From Antilocapra americana (Eukaryota > Chordata > Mammalia > Artiodactyla > Antilocapridae), in assembly GCA_007570785.1 (NCBI GenBank), contig ML660211.1:5058463-5122462 (forward strand): a stretch of DNA of 64,000 bases, in the 5' to 3' direction. This document shows, in pieces, positions 20,690-33,420 of this stretch. The position numbers were made by a program, and so were the translations under genes. The first letter of the stretch is position 1, and every line of letters begins with the position of its first letter. Below the pieces are notes generated by a model. The model was not told where the DNA came from and ran no database searches. It worked only from the letters and a program-made list of their open reading frames with translations.

Positions 20690-23600
20690 CCATTAACTGT
20701 TTCAGTCAGCATTCTTGCAAGAACAGAATCTGACTGCAGCAGAAAAGGAATTTATGTGCAGACAGCAGATTGGGTAGCTTACCGAGTCAGCAGGAGAACT
20801 GGAGAGCCTGGCTCTGAGGCTGTGCCAGGAATGGTAACAAACTCACATAATAAGTACCATCTTTTGTGTGTATAAGGAGAACACACATCTGCAGTGGGCA
20901 CCTCTGATGTCCCAAGAGAGGTCATTGCAGTCATTGTTATCAGTGATGCTACGAGATAATTCATTTGCTGCTTCTTCGAAGATCATTACATTTTTGTTAT
21001 TAAAGGGAGCTGGAGGAGAGCAGTTGCTTGTTGTTCGCTTTGGAGAAGCTATCCGAATGTGCTCAGGACCACTGGACTCTCAGAAATTTCGCTCAAACAT
21101 CAGAAGCTTGAGTTTTTATAAAATGCATTTGCAGATCTTGACATAGCTAAGGTATGGGCCAGCAGACAGGATACTTGTTACTTGTGTTTTTCATGTCTTT
21201 TCAGTATGATGTCATTAACAAAATGGGACCATGACAGGATGCAATGGTCTGCATTCCTGTGAAGTCACTTGGCAGACAGGCTGAGAAATAATTTGACCCT
21301 TGAGTATGATGAAGATGCTTCACTCTCATAGCTGACATAGGAAAGAAAACTGCTTCCAGGCTTCCCTCTTTATAATGATAGATAAGAGTTTGTAACATAG
21401 AAGAAACTTTCTCCCTAGTAGGTAGGAGTCCAGTCACCAGTAAGCTACCATATCTGGAATGGCAGCTTTAGTTAGAGTTACTCTGTGATTGAGCTATTGC
21501 CAACATGTGGGTTAATTAGAGATGGAATGCAATTACTATTTTCAAAATGTTCAGTGTTGAACAGCTCTCCAAGTCCCGCAACCATGTCAAGCATAAAAAA
21601 AAAAAAAACAGTATTACTTGAATTCAGTCTTTTCCTAGGAGAAGGAAGCTTCCTTTTATCCATCTTACCTTTATAGGTTTTACCTGATAGGTTAGTGAGA
21701 CAGAGCTTTTCTATTCTAATTCTTTAGTCAGAGACCGGAAAATAAACATGGTCTGGGTTAGGGTCCCATTGATCCTGATTTGAGGAGGCTTCATAGAAAA
21801 CCCAATTTACATTTAATTTCTATTGTGGCATTAGGAGCCTGAGGGATTAATTCATAATTCAGAGGAAACGTGGTCTATTAAGTAGGGTATAAGAGTTCTG
21901 AGTCTTTGAGATCATTCAGGACCACAGATAGCATTCTTCGCTCATGAAAACTCAAGTCAAGCCTCTTTTGCAGGTTTTTTTCTTTCAATTTTACATATTA
22001 AATAGGACCTCAAAGCACTGATTCCACATTTAAATCCCAAGAGACCATGACCTGGTTACTGAACTCTGAAATTCCTCCAGGTAGACTTTTTTGAATAGCA
22101 CCCTGGACTTATCATCTATGACAATACCTGTGTCCACTGTGCATCTGAGGTGTAATCTCTGTTTCTAGGCTGCAGTCTCATTGGGTTAACTGTATCCTAA
22201 TTGAAGCCAGAGCCCACCATCCAATTTTACACGGTTTTCCCACTATCAGATGTCACCATCCTACAGAATATAATGTTCATCGGATATGCATACATTCCTT
22301 TTATCAATGCATTTAATGTTCTTTCTCCAGTAGAAAATCAGCAATTTTTTTTATAACAAATGGAAAGTCAGAATATTTTCAATAAATTCCCTTGGGACAT
22401 GATGGATGAAAGTGGGACGTGATGAAGATCATTCTTTTGATTAAAATCATTGCAATGACTCAAAGCAAGACAATCTAGTCCATCAGGCAGGAGACAAGAT
22501 GCTATTTCTTGGGGACAAAGAAAGTGAGCATTAGTGTTCTGGATTACCCTGAGTTCATCCCAGTTCTCCCTCAATCTACCTTCCAGTTCCCAGGTTTCCA
22601 CCCCTTCGAATGTTCCTTCTAACTTTAACATATCTGGCAGGAATTTAAATTCAGTCTTGGGATCAAAATTTGTTTTGGAGCCCTACAGCTGCAAGAGATA
22701 AAAGATCTCTTTTAGTCCTTGAAAGTCTCCAGCATTCTGTGTTTTGAGGGAAAAAAAAAATGTAGGATTTTGAGCTCTTTAAGCAAGTCATCTTTATTTG
22801 TAGTAACCAAGTCAATCTCAGTCTTTGAAATTTTTATGCTCCTCATTCAGTTCTATGTAGGCACAGAGTCCCAGATGTGCCTTCAACAAGCTCTTCATTC
22901 TAGATGAGCACAGGTGGTACTTCTGTTGTCAAACTTCCACCCTGAATACTGCATTTATTTAAAAAGCCTTTTTCCCCAACAAATCCAGAAAAGAGTCTCC
23001 TGTTATCCATGGAGACTCTTCCAAACCACTTATGATACCAGTACCTCTAATAGCCCAGAATTTTTTTTTTGGATGAAGGAAAGAAAATCAGTCTCTAGAT
23101 AACCCAATCTGATAAGGAATCAATTAAAGGATATTGGTTAGCATATAGAATCTTCAAGAAAGCTTAAGAATCATACTCATACTACCTGGTTGAGACAAAC
23201 TAAAAAAAAAAAAATCTTGCATAAGGCTTATTTAGTGAGATCACCACTGCTAAATGCATTGAACCCTAGATCTCTATAGGGCTGCACCCCACAGGCCTTT
23301 AAGGCCTGCACTTGCCCACCTTCAAGACTGAAGAAAGAGCCTGGAGTCAGTTACAGAACCATTAATGGTTTAATGAATGGGTAGAGCTTACACATCTGAA
23401 GCAAGACCCTGGAGCAACACCTCACCATGTGTGGTGGACAGTGGGGTAGTACAAGGTGGCCTTCTTTGCTCCCATGGGCAGGGGTTGGCTACCAGTTATA
23501 GGGAATTGATGTCAAGTTGGCTTATCGATTGCCAAGGAAACCAGCAGAGGGGCATGCCCCTTCCTTCCCTCTTGATAAGCATAGTTGAAGTTCTGATCTA

Positions 23601-23950
23601 AAACTAGAATAGTCACTAGTTGAAGCCTGGGGCAAATACATAGGAAGGTCAATCATATGAGCACGGTGTAGGTGAAGCAGGCAGTGGTCAAGCAGAGGAC
23701 AGACAGAGAGCAGGAGGACAACCATCTTGAGTAGCTGATCATCCAATGACAGCAAATGCTACCATTACTGCGGCACTGTCCCCTGAGAGAATTGCTCTAG
23801 GCATCCTCTGTTATCTCTTCAACAGCATGAGATCCAAACTCTGCTTGTGTTCACTTGACTCCTATATCTTAGATGATGCAGCTGTATCTTGTAGCTGCAA
23901 GGGTGCTGGGAATGTGACGACCTGGGTCTTAACTGTTCTATAGTTATAGT
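20690..23950. other. Long unidentified, GC-richer block
   Basis: This block is closer to balanced base composition than its AT-rich neighbours and contains no recent SINE or LINE insertion. Many 60-90-codon frames occur on both strands with no domain. Sub-blocks near 23340-23760 read like an ancient LTR, but no terminal repeats or TSD were found. It may be a decayed endogenous retrovirus or unique DNA under some constraint; the sequence alone does not decide. Confidence 0.3.
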
Positions 23951-26809
23951 TCATTATAGAGATAACTATAGTTATGGAGGTAAGCTCTGGGTAAATTTTC
24001 AAACATTTGAAGGGGGTTCATAAACAGAGCAATCTGATGAAGGACGGAATAATTGTCTTGCTGTATTAAAATATTTTAACATGAAAATATGATGTATCTT
24101 TCAGAGAATAAGAAAACGATCAGGAAAAGGACAGTATTTCTAGGCCAGCTGCTAAGGAATTAAGTTCTATTTCTGATTTATGCCTACGTGAACCCTTCAC
24201 TTTGTGGACTCATAAAATTGGCCTGTTCACAAGCTATTGAACAGGTTTTCCATTTATTTTATGCAGCATTCTAATATTTTGTCAATTTCAATATAAACTC
24301 TATATCCACAGTTAATAGAAAGATTTGAATAGATTTGCATTGATATGTAGCCACTCAAAGTCCTATCAGTGATTTACTGTAGAAGTTGAGAAAATGTTAA
24401 ACTTGTACAAATTATTCAAATAGTTCCTTAAAACTGCTTGGAGAAAAATAAAACTTTACAAAAGTTAAAAAACAAGCAATTCTAATCAGGATTATGGGGT
24501 GAGTCAAAGTTTGCCTATTCATTGTGCTCCCTCAGGGTCAGATTTCCATTTCAGTCATTAGTAAGTTTCTGCCATATAGGACATTACCTAAATTTTCTGT
24601 CTCAGCTTTATTTCCTATCAGCCCTTCTTCCTACTCACATTCCCATTTATTTCTCAATTTTATGTCTTGCCCCTTTATATCTTGCATATCTGTAGTGTCA
24701 AAGATTACAATTAAATTATTTCTTAGGCAGATAATTCTTTTTGAAAATCAGAGGAAGACAGATGAATCCATACTATCTTCTAGGAAACTATGATTCTCAA
24801 GAAACAACTTTATTAGAAGTGCCTCTGAGTGGGCAATAACTTTGAAGTTCAATGGTACAATTTGATGCTTATTTTTCAACTTTGGAGGTAGTACTTAGCA
24901 TAGGTAAAAACCTACTGTAGATTAAACAAGCTAATAAATAAAAGCCCAGTCTTAAAAACAGACTAGATTTGACATGTGTTCATTTATAGGTAAGGTATTG
25001 CATTTAGTATAAAGAATTAATATTTGTTTTATTAACTTACTGCTCACAGAAATTTTTGTGTTAATATATTATTAACATGTATTATTTAAAAATGTCTTTG
25101 TTTACAAACATAAGCAGGAGAGACATGTATGAAGAACTAGACCAGTAGTATCTCAAAATGAGAAGTTATTCTTCTCGAGAAATGAACAGATAAGTTCTGG
25201 TTAAAAACAAATGTTTTCATGGAGTCTTCCTAGATATCTGATACACATCTCTTTGGCTTATTACATCCTTTCATTTAAAGATGTTCTGTGTCCATGTTCT
25301 TTATTTTGCTGGACATTGTACAATATCTTGTTATTAGAGTAAGACCATCCCTATGCTTTCATAATACTTAAAATTATTATCCATACTGCATTGTCATTTC
25401 TACTGAAAAGGTACTTTGTACCACTATGGCAATTGATAGAGAAAACAAAAACCAAAATGTGAGCCAGTGGGCTTTTATTTTTATATTAACAAGTCATTAA
25501 ATAATAGCATTTTATATAAATGTCTGAAATATAAGATGTATACATATTGACCTGACAACTTAACAGTATTTTTGGCTATGATTTTTACTGGCTAACAATA
25601 TTTATTTAAATTTTAGTAGAATAGCACAATCATATGAAATAATAAAAATCATCAAAGCACAAATTTCTCCTTTAATCCTATCCACCCATAGTTCTACTTT
25701 CTAATGGGAGCAGCTTCTGTTTTGGATATGTTGGTGGTTTTACAACTCAAGAAATCATCTCTAAATTATAATAACAAAAACAATCTGATTGTTTTTCTAC
25801 ACTTTTGAGGAAGTAAATCATGTGCTCCCAAAGCTCTAGAAAATGTAGAGTGCTTTAGAACACTTTCGAAAATGTATTCCAAAGCTGTTCTGAGCAGAGG
25901 TTCTGAATATGTGAAATTATATAATCAATACACTGGTCAGTGCTTTGCATGCTCATCAATGAATACAGAAACAAAAATCAGGATCTACATATTATGGCTG
26001 GTCCTTTTACATCCTGAAACGTTCCGTTCTCCACTCTTACCTATATAGTTCAGCTGTGAAGCATGAGAATAAAGTCCATACATATATAAATACATATGAT
26101 TAATATGTAAATGCAGTAGCAAAAATAAAAGTTTTTTGCTGATATTAGAGTTACAAAACTAAAAGTTATCTGCATTCAACGTACATAACTGTGCCAATAA
26201 AATTTACATGAAGGATTATTGAGAGGACTGAGTTAATATTTAAAGCACTGCAATTGAGTTCCTGCCAAAGCAAGAACTCTTGTTAACAGAGAGAGTGAAT
26301 TCATTTCAAAGTTAACTAACTAGATATCAAGTGTTAACTAGAGTTTGTTTTAGAAAAGAGGGAAAAAACAACAGCAACAAACCTTGTTCATCTATTTTAG
26401 AAAAGATTTCATTTTTATTGGAAGAGCAGTAGTAATCTTGAGAGTCAACATGGTACCTAGCTAGTAATTTATTGGAAAGATGACACCTACGCTAATTCTC
26501 TTTGCCTCCATAGAATCCGTTAATATCATGTATCTACTTTTGTATGTAAATTAGTTTTGTGAAGAAGACTGACTGACTTACATACAGGATGTTCATTACC
26601 ACTAATATTGCTGTTGTTGTTTTGTTTCTCATAGTCCTCAAAACCATGCTGAGCAAAAGTACTCATTTGATACATATCTTGCAAACAGGGGTTTCCAGAT
26701 TACTCTCTCTCTAATAACCTAGATGCTGAATGCATTTCTCCTAGGATATTTATATATGACATATTTTTTTTTTTCTCTTACAAATTTATTTCCCCAAGGA
26801 AGAATGGCT
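23951..26809. other. Unannotated AT-rich DNA
   Basis: No gene, recent mobile element or splice-bounded frame was found. The base composition returns to strongly AT-rich. Confidence 0.4.
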
Positions 26810-26820
26810 AGTCACTGTTT

Positions 26821-27029
26821 GCACTTCCTTCATGCCTCAGTCGGTAAAGAATCTGCCTGCAATGCAGGAGAGCTGGGTTTGATTGCTGGGTTGGGAAGAT
26901 CCCCTGGAGAAGGAAATGGCAACCCACTCCAATGTTCTTGCCTAGAGAATTCCATGGACAGAGGGGCCTGGCAGGCTACAGTCCATGGGGTTGCAAGAGT
27001 CTGATATGACTTAGCAACTAAACCACCAC
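26821..27029 (+). mobile_element. Bov-tA SINE with imperfect TSD
   Basis: A plus-strand Bov-tA: cagtcggtaaagaatctgcc, ggaagatcccctggagaagg, gcaacccactccaatgttct, ggcaggctacagtccatgg. The 11-bp sequence agtcactgttt (26810-26820) recurs as agtcattgttt (27030-27040), which fits a target-site duplication with one change. Confidence 0.93.
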
Positions 27030-27040
27030 AGTCATTGTTT

Positions 27041-29088
27041 AGTTGCTATAAAGCAAGAGCACTTTATCTTCTACATGGGTTTGGACATTATTATAGGGTT
27101 AGCTGTTATCTGGTGTCCACTAATCATTGTACTTTCTCTTGTAGTTATGTAAATCTGTAAGCTTTATATAATAATTCTAATGTATCATTCAAATGTCATT
27201 TTCATATTATATAGACATAAATTTTGCTAACTGAAAAAATATCCAGAGGAATATTTCTGGACATTCTATTGACTTCTAAGTAGAATGAATCTCAGATGAG
27301 ATGCTATTTTAGCATTTTAAAATATTGCATGTCATTTTTAAAAAAATAAGATGAAAGGTTTATTCATATTCTCACTCAGAGATTGAAATAGCTGTATGTT
27401 TTGTGCACAACAGGTGTCCAATAAATGTTTTGGGGACTGTCAATGGTGACTCTTAATGACTTCATAATGAAGTAATTATTCAAATGTCATGTTAAAACTT
27501 TTTCTTAAAAATTACATAGTGCCAGTTTTCAGCTGGCATATACTGTTACATCAACTTTGGTAAAATAAATAAATTAATAGACCCTTTAACTTGAGTAAAA
27601 TATACTGATTTAGAAACTTTCATAATACTACTATAACAAACAATGAAAATAATTAAAATATGCAAACCCATGAAACAATATAAAGGCTTATCAGAAATGT
27701 TCAAGTAAAAGATGACAATGAAATGAAATGAATGATTAGTTTGCAAAGTAGTGGCATCTGCTCTGTGAATAATCCAGGGAATGCTTTCCAATTTCCATGC
27801 CCCAACTCTTTTATTCAAAGGAGAGAATTTGTCAAAGGAGACATATGGGACCAAACAAAATGTAGAGGACTGTGAAATTGGAATTTTAAAATGCATCTCT
27901 TATTTATACTCTGCTTATTTAAAAAAATGATTTGAAGCATATCAAGTAGATATATCCTAAAAACTCTTTCGTGATGAATTTTACTATAAAAAGTCCTGGT
28001 TTTCCTTTTGTTTTCTTGTTTTTCCGGGTACATTTAACATCCAAAACATGCCAGAACTCTGTATTTATTTGCTCTAGAAAAAATATCAACCCAATATTCA
28101 TGAATATAATTTTCTGTTAATTATATAAAAGCTGCCTTTTCCATCACTGATGAAACAGTTTGAATTTGATTATTGAAATAGCCCTGGCTTGTAAAATATA
28201 TATAAGTTAATTGCCTTAAATATATATATATATATATATATATATGATATTAATGTAGTTTATCTTTTCCCATGTGAATGGCATATTTTTTAAATATTAG
28301 TGATAACTTGTTTTGAAACACTGCAATAGAGACAGTCTCTACCAAGGAATCGGTCTGAACATACCTTGTCCAAATTCAGGTAACCACTAACATCTGTAAC
28401 TGGTTATTTGAAAATAACTATTTTTGAACTGGATATTTACAACTAACTAAATCTCCATTTAATACAGTTTATTTACAACTTCATAAAAATTTAAAGTAAA
28501 ATGATATTTTTATAATCAAAAATTTTCTATCTCATTTGCAAACAAGGAAATCAAGGCACAAAGAGACTGAGGTTGAATGCATGCTGTGTAAATTTTTTGT
28601 GGATAGAATAGTGATTAAAATATGGTTTGTATCACTTGCCAAATAATATATCTTCAACCACTGCAAATATTTAGTAATGATACTCCATGTATTTTCCTAT
28701 ACTGATTTAAGGATAATTTCTGAAAATATTTATTTAATAAACAATACTTGGAACAGATGATTAATGCTATTGCCAGAAATAAAAGCTAGAGTAATGACTA
28801 TTAACTTTAGGGAAAAAATTCCACACCATCAAATGCATTTATCATCAAAAGGAGAACATGGAAAAATTAAGTTCAAGTTAAACTTTTACCCCAAATATTA
28901 GCTTTAGAACAATTATTTTAATTACCTTTCCTCTATGAATGTTCTTGTTCTATGTTATGAGGCATGAAAGAGAAAATAATTCTATTCATAAAAAATTACC
29001 TTCTTGCTATTAATTTGCTACACAGAGAATAATAGACTGCATTTGTTTCAGCATTAACATACTAAATATACTTTGGAGAAGATAAAAA
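27041..29088. other. Unannotated AT-rich DNA upstream of the exon
   Basis: No gene is seen. It contains the (AT)n tract listed below and long A/T-rich stretches. If the exon at 29135 is real and internal, this is intron sequence. Confidence 0.4.
28219..28246. repeat. (AT)n microsatellite
   Basis: An uninterrupted TA run of about 13 units, likely polymorphic. Confidence 0.92.
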
Positions 29089-29134
29089 ATGATTATTTTA
29101 TTATTAAAGTGTTGCATTTTGGCATTTTTTTCAG

Positions 29135-29357
29135 ATGAATTCAAGTTCTTTATGAAAAGGCTACCCATGAATTATTTCCTCAACACATCTACCATAATGC
29201 ATTTGTGGACAATGGATTCTAATTTTCAGCGCCGCTATGAACAACTGGAGAACAGCATGAAGCAACTTTTCCTAAAGGCGCAGAAAATTGTACACAAGCT
29301 CTTTAGCCTTAGCAAGAGGTGTCATAAACAACCCCTCATCAGCCTGCCGAGACAAAG
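29135..29357 (+). CDS. Candidate internal protein-coding exon, gene not recognised
   Basis: The 223-bp segment has a good 3' splice site (the pyrimidine run ggcatttttttcag ending at 29134) and a consensus 5' splice site (aaag|gtaaga at 29357/29358). One plus-strand frame is open across the whole interval and closes only inside the intron, at the TAA of the donor. The frame enters after one base of a split codon and leaves after two. It encodes about 73 complete residues, beginning EFKFFMKRLPMNYF. A middle part rich in charged and amide residues (NFQRRYEQLENSMKQLF) is probably helical, and a basic stretch with a lone cysteine (LSKRCHKQ) follows. There is no signal peptide, membrane segment or known catalytic motif. 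Several CpGs (in gcgccgc, ggcgca and ccgag) stand out in an AT-rich, CpG-poor setting, as expected of constrained coding DNA. The host gene, its other exons and function are unknown. No other splice-bounded frame of this quality was found. A skipped or dead exon is possible. Confidence 0.62.
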
Positions 29358-30185
29358 GTAAGACAAGTGCAGCAATGGAGACAACTGAGGACAGCACTAC
29401 TGGTTTTCTGAGTGTAGGTGTGGTGATATACATAATACAGTGTTGTTCCTAGTTTTAGAGATGATTTGAAAACATGTTGTCTTAAGTCTCAAAGTGATCA
29501 ATTGCAGTTATTTTCCAAAGTAATGCTATAATGGGAACACATAGACTAACTTATTATTTAATTTTTTATCATTAGAATCAAGATATTATTCTAATTTGTT
29601 GTGCAGGGTAATCAACTGATAATTGTGTGATAGTGAACATAAAAACACAACACATTGTAAGCATAGAAAGTAAGCAGGAATAAAAAGTGAAATTTCTCAA
29701 GATGTAATGTTTAAATAAAAGCATCTAAGTTTTATTTATTTGACATGTACATAAAACCATAGATCTAACTCTACATGGATGTATGAAAATTGCTGTGAAA
29801 GTTTCAAACAGTTTATATAAATGATTCCAGAGTCTTTGAATATTTGTGTCTGAACTGACTTGGGAAAGCCCAGGTTTTAGATTTAATATATACTGATCAC
29901 TCAGGGCAGTAAAAAGTTGCATTTACTTAGTATGAGCAGGTCGATATGAATAAAAGGAAAAGCTAAGGAAAAATTTCGTAAAAAAGAATCATTAAAAATA
30001 TATATTTGTTTCAGTATCACCATTATAAAATACTTGAACTTTGACTCAATGATTAAATTATTAAGAAATCTATAATTACAAATTTCTTTCACTGAAAAAT
30101 ATACTTTATACATTTTAAAATTCAATTTCAAAATAAATCATTGGCATTCTTTACAATCATTGGGTTTTAGCATATTCAACATGTA
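29358..30185. other. Unannotated AT-rich DNA downstream of the exon
   Basis: No gene or named repeat is recognised. It is probably intronic if the exon call is right. Confidence 0.4.
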
Positions 30186-30228
30186 TGCAATATAAGTTGA
30201 GAACAGTTTCACTGGACCCATTTTCAGC

Positions 30229-30279
30229 CCCATACTCCCATGCCCCGTACTCCCCATATTCCCATATTCCCATGCCCAG
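30229..30279. repeat. Short degenerate tandem repeat, about 8 bp period
   Basis: Units related to ATACTCCC, ATGCCCC and ATATTCCC follow one another for about 50 bp within the ancient L1 3' UTR. Confidence 0.7.
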
Positions 30280-30592
30280 CCCTTGGCTATTTGTCTCTCC
30301 AGATTCATCTAATCTACTCCCTGCCTTCATAGGTTTGATTATTCTGGACATTTTGTACAATGTGTGATGTTCTGTGACTGACTTCTTTCATGTAGCACAG
30401 TGCTTTCTGGCTCAGCCATGTTGTGGCATGTATCAGTAGTATACCACATTTTATTTTACCTAACAGTTAATCATTTGATGGACTTGGGGTTGTTGCCACT
30501 TCTTGTAAGTATAAATGATGCTGATGTGAACATCCACGTATGCTTTATTTTTTTAATCTGGACATATATTTCAATTTTCTTGGATATGTTGT

Positions 30593-30905
30593 TGTTGTCC
30601 AGCCACTAAGTCCTGTCCAATTATTTGCAACCCCATGGACTGTAGCATGCCACTCGTCTGTCCTCTGCTGTCTCCCAGTTTGCTCAAATTCATGTCCGTT
30701 GAGTTGGTGATGCCATCTAACCATCTCATCCTCTGCCACCCCTTTCTACTTTTGCCTTCAATCTTTCCCAGCATCTTTCTGATGAGATCTTTTTCAGTGA
30801 GTCAGCTTTTCATATCAGGTGGCCATAATTTGGAGCTTCAGCTTCAACATCAGTCCTTCCAAATGGTTTGTTGTGGTTGCTTTCCTTTAGGATTGATAGA
30901 ATTGA
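30593..30905 (-). mobile_element. BovB 3' end inserted in the ancient L1
   Basis: The reverse complement of the BovB tail is present: gtccaattatttgcaacccc, tgtccgttgagttggtgatg, aaccatctcatcctctgcca, ttcagcttcaacatcagtcc. It has lost a piece near 30868, just before the cctttaggattga block. Confidence 0.85.
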
Positions 30906-30924
30906 CTATTCAGAACATAATCTT

Positions 30925-31778
30925 TTTTTTAAATTTTCTTTACTTTATTGTGTTGGTTTTGCCATACAGTGACATGAAACCGCCATGGGTTTACATATGC
31001 TCCCCCCCCAGAGCCCCCCTCTCTCCTCCCTCCTGATTCCCTCCCCCTGGGACATCCCGGTGCACCAGCCCCGAGCATCAGCCCTGGGCTGGCGATTGAT
31101 TTCACATACGATACTTAACATGTTTCAATGCCTTTCTCCCATATCATCCCACCCTTGCCCTCTACCACAGAGTCCACGTGTCTGTTCTACACATCTGCAT
31201 TCCTTTTGCTGTCCCGCATGCAGGGTTCTTGTTACCATCTTTCTAAATTCCATATATATGCATTAGTATACTGTATTTTTGTTTTTCCTTCTGGCTTACT
31301 TCACTCTGGATAATAGGCTCCAGTTCCGTCCACCTGAGTAGAACTGATTTAAATGAATTTTTTTTAATGCTGAGTAATATTCCATTGTGTATATGTACCA
31401 TAGCTTTCTTATCCATTCATCAGTTGATGGGCATCTAGATTGCTTCCATGTCCTGGCTATTGTAAACAATGCGGCGATGAACATTGGGGTACTTGTGTCT
31501 CTTTCAATTCTGGTTTCCTCGGTGTGTATGCCAAGCAGTGGGATTGCTGGGTCATATGGCAGGTCTATTTGCAGTTTTTTAAGGACTCTCCACACTGTTT
31601 TCCATAGTGGCTGTACTAGTTTGCAATCCCACCAACAGTGTAAGAGGGTTCCCTTTTCTCCACATCCTCTCCAGCATTTATTGCTTGTAGAGTTTTGGAT
31701 GGCAGCCATTCTGACTGGTGTAAAGTGGTACCTCATTGTGGTTTTGATTTGCATTTCTCTGATAATGAGTGATGTTGA
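30925..31778 (-). mobile_element. Young ruminant L1, 3' portion (ORF2 C-terminus and 3' UTR)
   Basis: On the minus strand this reads the ORF2 C-terminus as a 152-codon open frame (31754-31296), with the usual end-of-ORF2 landmarks [32 protein letters not shown] and [15 protein letters not shown]. It then has the ruminant L1 3' UTR (acagtgacatgaaaccgcc on the plus strand) and an A-tail seen as a T run at 30923-30930. It is one half of a single insertion; the other half follows in opposite orientation. A dead copy, not a host gene. Confidence 0.93.
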
Positions 31779-32590
31779 GCAATCTATAGATTCAATGCAA
31801 TTCCTATCAAGCTACCAGAGGTCTTTTTCAGAGAATTAGAACAAATAATTTCACAATTTTTATGGAAATACAAAAAGCCTCGTATAGCCAAAGCAATCTT
31901 GAGAAAGAAGAAAGGAACTGGAAGAATCAACCTCCCTGACTTTAGGCTATACTACAAATCCACAGTCATTAAGACGGTATGGTACTGGCACAAAGACAGA
32001 AATATAGATCAATGGAACAAAATAGAAAGCCCAGAGATAAATCCACGTATTTATGGACACCTTATCTTTGACAAAGGAGGCATGAATATACAATGGAGAA
32101 AAGACAATCTCTTTAACAAGTGGTGCTGGGAAAACTGGACAGCCACTTATAAAAGAATGAAACTAGAACACTTTCTAACACCCTACACAAAAATAAACTC
32201 AAAATGGATCAAAGATCTAATAATAAGACCAGAAACTATAAAACTCCTAGAGGATAACATAGGCAAAACACTCTCCGACATAAACCAAAGCGGGATCCTC
32301 TATGACCCACCACCCAGAATACTGGAAATAAAAACACAAATAAACAAATGGGACCTAATTAAAATTAAAAGCTTCTGCACAACAAAGGAAACTATAAGCA
32401 AGGTGAAAAGACAGCCTTCAGAATGGGAGAAAATAATAGCCAATGAAGCAATGGACAAACAATTAATCTCAAAAATATACAAGTAACTCCTGCAGCTCCA
32501 TTCTAGAAAAATAAACGACCCAATCAAAAAGTGGGCCAAAGAACTTAACAGACATTTCTCCAAAGAAGACATAAAAATGGGTAACAAACA
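31779..32590 (+). mobile_element. Same L1, inverted 5' portion (internal ORF2)
   Basis: The plus strand carries the stretch of ORF2 that normally lies just upstream of the C-terminal part, including a 195-codon open frame (31899-32486) with [35 protein letters not shown] and [12 protein letters not shown]. In an unrearranged L1 the end of this segment (about 32590) would join the start of the previous one (31778). Here it is flipped. The 14-bp sequence cagaacataatctt (30911-30924) recurs as cagaagataatctt (32591-32604) around the whole composite, so both halves arrived in one event. Confidence 0.92.
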
Positions 32591-33420
32591 CAGAAGATAA
32601 TCTTATATTTAACATTTTGTGGATATGGCAAACTGTTTCCAAAATGGCTCTACTGTTTTATATTTCCACCTACTATGAGTGACAGCTCCAATTACTCCAT
32701 GTCATCACCAACACTTGTTATTATCTGACATTTGATTATAGTCATCCTTGCAGTTGTGAAGTGATATCTTTTTGTAGTTTTAATTTATATTTCCCCATCA
32801 TGACTGATGATGCTAAACATCTTTGCGTGTGCTTATAGTCCATTTTGTACCTTCTATGGGGAAATACCTATGTTAATTTTCTTCTCTCTTTTAGTTTTTT
32901 TTAATTTGCATTATTGAGTTGTATGAGTAATTTATATATTTGTATGCCTGTTCTTTTAGAAACTGTTGGATATAAAAATATCTCCTTCCAGTATCTAGGA
33001 TGTCTTTTCACTTTTTTGTCCATCTCTTCTCCTGATTTATCTGTCTGGTCAGTTTGTCAATTTTCTTTCTTTTCAAACACTGACTTTTAGTTTCCATTAT
33101 AGTCTCTATTATTTTTCTGCTTTTATTTGATTTTCCACTGTGATTGCAAGTATTTCTTTTTTTTTACTATTTGCTTTATGTGAATGTTCTAATTTTATTT
33201 TTCTAGCTTCATAGAGAGAAAATGTGGGTTATTGACTTCATAGCTTTCACTTTTTTAATATAAGCATTCACTGCTGTAAATTACTCTCTAAGCACTACTA
33301 TTAAGATTTGTTCTTTTATACTTCCTTTAAGTTTTATTATTTGTTTCATGAATAAGATATTTTTTTATATATCTGTCTGCAAAATTCAAGTAAATATTCC
33401 CTAACAGAGAATTACAGCTT

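Larger units (their letters stand above)
30190..33420 (-). mobile_element. Ancient L1 (L1M-type) on the minus strand, twice interrupted
   Basis: Three collinear blocks match the reverse complement of an old L1 3' UTR and ORF2: 30190-30590 (3' UTR; catgttgtggcatgtatcag, ttgatggacttggggttgtt), 32605-33060 (3' UTR/late ORF2; caccaacacttgttattatc, ttgcattattgagttgtatg) and 33060-33420 (ORF2; agcattcactgctgtaaatt). The gaps hold a BovB 3' end and a younger L1. All frames are destroyed. Confidence 0.75.

Noticed and set aside
31296..31754. 152-codon minus-strand frame as a host gene
   Set aside because: It is the C-terminal part of L1 ORF2 followed by the L1 3' UTR and A-tail, inside a TSD-bounded insertion.
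31899..32486. 195-codon plus-strand frame as a host gene
   Set aside because: It is the adjacent part of L1 ORF2, inverted within the same insertion, with no start, promoter or splice context.
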